Source: Microbacterium sp. EYE_78 | Lineage (GTDB): Bacteria > Actinomycetota > Actinomycetes > Actinomycetales > Microbacteriaceae | Assembly (NCBI RefSeq): GCF_023149035.1 | Contig: NZ_JAHXMY010000001.1 | Coordinates: 1,178,001-1,242,000, forward strand | DNA: 64,000 nucleotides | Direction: 5' to 3' | Translations under genes and position numbers: made by a program | The notes under the pieces: generated by a model | Told to the model about the DNA's origin: nothing | What the model saw: the letters and a program-made list of their open reading frames with translations, nothing else | The model's database searches: none | In this document: piece by piece, positions 62,575 through 64,000 of the stretch | Numbering within the stretch: position 1 is the first letter of the stretch | Layout of the letters: each line of letters starts with the position of its first letter

Positions 62575-63963
62575 GTGGCCGAGCAGTCCCGCCTCGACAA
62601 AGTCATCGCCCTCGCCCGTCACCGCGGGTTCGTCTTCCAGGCGGGCGAGATCTACGGCGGTTCGCGGTCGGCGTGGGACTACGGCCCCCTCGGCACGGAG
62701 CTCAAGGAGAACATCCGGCGGCAGTGGTGGCAGACGTTCGTCCGCGGTCGCGGCGACATGGTCGGGCTCGACTCGTCGGTCATCCTCCCGAAGCGCGTCT
62801 GGGAGGCGTCGGGGCACGTCGCGACCTTCACCGACCCGCTCGTCGAGTGCCTGCAGTGCCACAAGCGATTCCGCGAGGACACGCTGATCGAGGACTTCGA
62901 GGCCCGCAAGGGCCGCGCCGCCGAGAACGGCCTGGGCGACGTGCCCTGCCCGAACTGCGGCACGAAGGGCCAGTACACCGAGCCCAAGTCGTTCTCCGGC
63001 CTCGTGAAGACCTACCTCGGCGTCGTCGACGACGAGAGCGGCCTGCACTTCCTGCGCCCCGAGACCGCGCAGGGCATCTTCGTGAACTTCTCGAACGTCC
63101 TGACCGCGAGCCGCAAGAAGCCGCCGTTCGGCATCGGCCAGGTCGGCAAGGCGTTCCGCAACGAGATCACGCCCGGCAATTTCATCTTCCGCACCCGCGA
63201 GTTCGAGCAGATGGAGATCGAGTTCTTCACGCCGCCGGCCGAGGCCGGCGAGTGGTTCGACCACTGGGTCGCGGCGTGCTGGGACTGGTTCATCGACCTC
63301 GGTATCGACCCCGAGAACATGCGCCAGTTCGACGTCCCCGAGGACGAGCGCGCGCACTATTCGGCCGGCACCATCGACGTCGAGTACCGCTTCGGCTTCC
63401 CCGGCAAGGAGTGGGGCGAGCTCATGGGCGTCGCCAACCGCACCGACTACGACCTGTCGAGTCACATCGAGGCCTCGGGGCAGAAGCTGTCCTACTTCGA
63501 CCAGGCGTCCGGCGAGACCTACGTCCCGTACGTGATCGAGCCCTCGTTCGGTCTCACCCGTTCGATGATGGCGTTCCTCGTGGACGCGTACCGCGAGGAG
63601 GAGGTGCCGAACGCCAAGGGCGGCACCGACACCCGCACGGTCCTCGGCCTCGACCCGCGCCTCGCCCCCGTCAAGGTCGCGGTGCTGCCGCTCAGCCGCA
63701 ACGAGCGCCTGTCGCCGCTGGCCCGCAAGGTGGCCGACGACCTGCGTGCGAACGGCTGGAACGTCGACTTCGACGACGCCGGCGCGATCGGTCGTCGCTA
63801 CCGTCGGCAGGACGAGATCGGCACGCCGTTCTGCGTCACGGTCGACTTCGACTCGCTCGACGACGACGCGGTGACGATCCGCGACCGCGACTCGATGGCC
63901 CAAGAGCGCGTCGCGCTGTCAGAGCTGCACGCGTACCTCGCCCCGCGCTTGCGCGGCGCCTGA
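62575..63963 (+). CDS. glyS: Glycyl-tRNA synthetase (single-chain class II)
   Basis: The 462-residue protein begins at a GTG with GGAG 6 nt upstream. Class II motifs are visible: [20 protein letters not shown] (motif 1 side), [20 protein letters not shown] (motif 2) and [14 protein letters not shown] (motif 3). A CxxC pair near residues 84-87 (CLQC) and another near 124-127 (CPNC) bind zinc. It is the eukaryote-like dimeric type usual in actinobacteria, not the GlyQ/GlyS tetramer. It charges tRNA-Gly in the cytosol. Confidence 0.97.
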   Translation: MAEQSRLDKVIALARHRGFVFQAGEIYGGSRSAWDYGPLGTELKENIRRQWWQTFVRGRGDMVGLDSSVILPKRVWEASGHVATFTDPLVECLQCHKRFREDTLIEDFEARKGRAAENGLGDVPCPNCGTKGQYTEPKSFSGLVKTYLGVVDDESGLHFLRPETAQGIFVNFSNVLTASRKKPPFGIGQVGKAFRNEITPGNFIFRTREFEQMEIEFFTPPAEAGEWFDHWVAACWDWFIDLGIDPENMRQFDVPEDERAHYSAGTIDVEYRFGFPGKEWGELMGVANRTDYDLSSHIEASGQKLSYFDQASGETYVPYVIEPSFGLTRSMMAFLVDAYREEEVPNAKGGTDTRTVLGLDPRLAPVKVAVLPLSRNERLSPLARKVADDLRANGWNVDFDDAGAIGRRYRRQDEIGTPFCVTVDFDSLDDDAVTIRDRDSMAQERVALSELHAYLAPRLRGA

Positions 63964-63967
63964 GCCG

Positions 63968-64000
63968 GTGGCGCGAGTCGTCGCGCACCTGATCGCGTTC
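63968..64000 (+). CDS. Possible start of the next gene (cut by the window edge)
   Basis: A GTG at 63968, 4 nt after the glyS stop, opens a frame that stays open for 11 codons to the edge. It could be a gene co-transcribed with glyS. Nothing more can be said. Confidence 0.25.
   Translation, partial: MARVVAHLIAF

Overview
The window is a very GC-rich actinobacterial chromosome segment, most like Microbacterium or a close member of the Microbacteriaceae. The evidence is the near-saturated G/C third codon positions, DUF4383 and DUF4870 membrane proteins, a single-chain glycyl-tRNA synthetase, a CUT1 sugar transporter without its own ATPase, and many genes whose start codon sits only 6-7 nt after a TANNNT-like -10 box. 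This placement is inference from style, not from a marker gene. There is no rRNA, tRNA, CRISPR array, insertion sequence or phage gene.

Positions 1-41,240 form a plant cell-wall sugar utilisation region. In order: the end of a ribose-type ABC importer with its binding protein and a convergent ribokinase (1-2296); a secreted PL11-type rhamnogalacturonan lyase (2499-4793); a cellulase-like glycosidase coupled to a large DUF5107/TPR protein, with a divergent AraC regulator (4985-10467); a GH35 beta-galactosidase (10720-12861); a minus-strand operon of Gfo/Idh/MocA oxidoreductase, NAD-epimerase/dehydrogenase, enolase-superfamily acid-sugar dehydratase and serine hydrolase under a LacI repressor (13099-18473); a divergent M24-peptidase-like protein that appears to lack metal ligands; an ABC half-transporter, oxidoreductase and GH43-like hydrolase (19841-23674); a CUT1 importer with DUF624 protein and GH51 arabinofuranosidase (23891-29408); an operon of Gfo/Idh/MocA, DUF993, TIM-barrel isomerase, LacI and glycerate kinase (29522-35002); two small membrane proteins; and araDBA with a LacI-type regulator (36223-41238).

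The logic is consistent. A secreted lyase opens rhamnogalacturonan, oligosaccharides enter through the CUT1 importer, GH35, GH43-like and GH51 enzymes trim galactose and arabinose, and AraA-AraB-AraD carry arabinose into the pentose phosphate pathway. Two oxidoreductase-centred operons probably handle modified or acidic sugars by routes I cannot name. Nine LacI-type palindromes at six control regions tie the pectin genes into one regulon; araDBA has a different palindrome.

From 41,351 to the end the content is general: a DUF308-lipase fusion, M13 peptidase, 2'-5' RNA ligase-like protein, MerR, MarR with SDR, PurU, a PadR pair, a sulfurtransferase, an acyl-CoA synthetase, a WcbI-like protein, a GNAT plus N-succinylamino-acid-racemase-like pair, MerR plus MFS, a second MFS, SDR, flotillin-like protein, DUF4870 and GlyS.

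Three DNA-level patterns are not explained by the genes. The word GGATGCC/GGCATCC recurs on both strands, inside genes against the local codon preference and in terminator stems. Long imperfect hairpins of two or more sequence families sit at gene ends. At least 17 genes look leaderless, while most sugar-uptake genes have clear Shine-Dalgarno sites.
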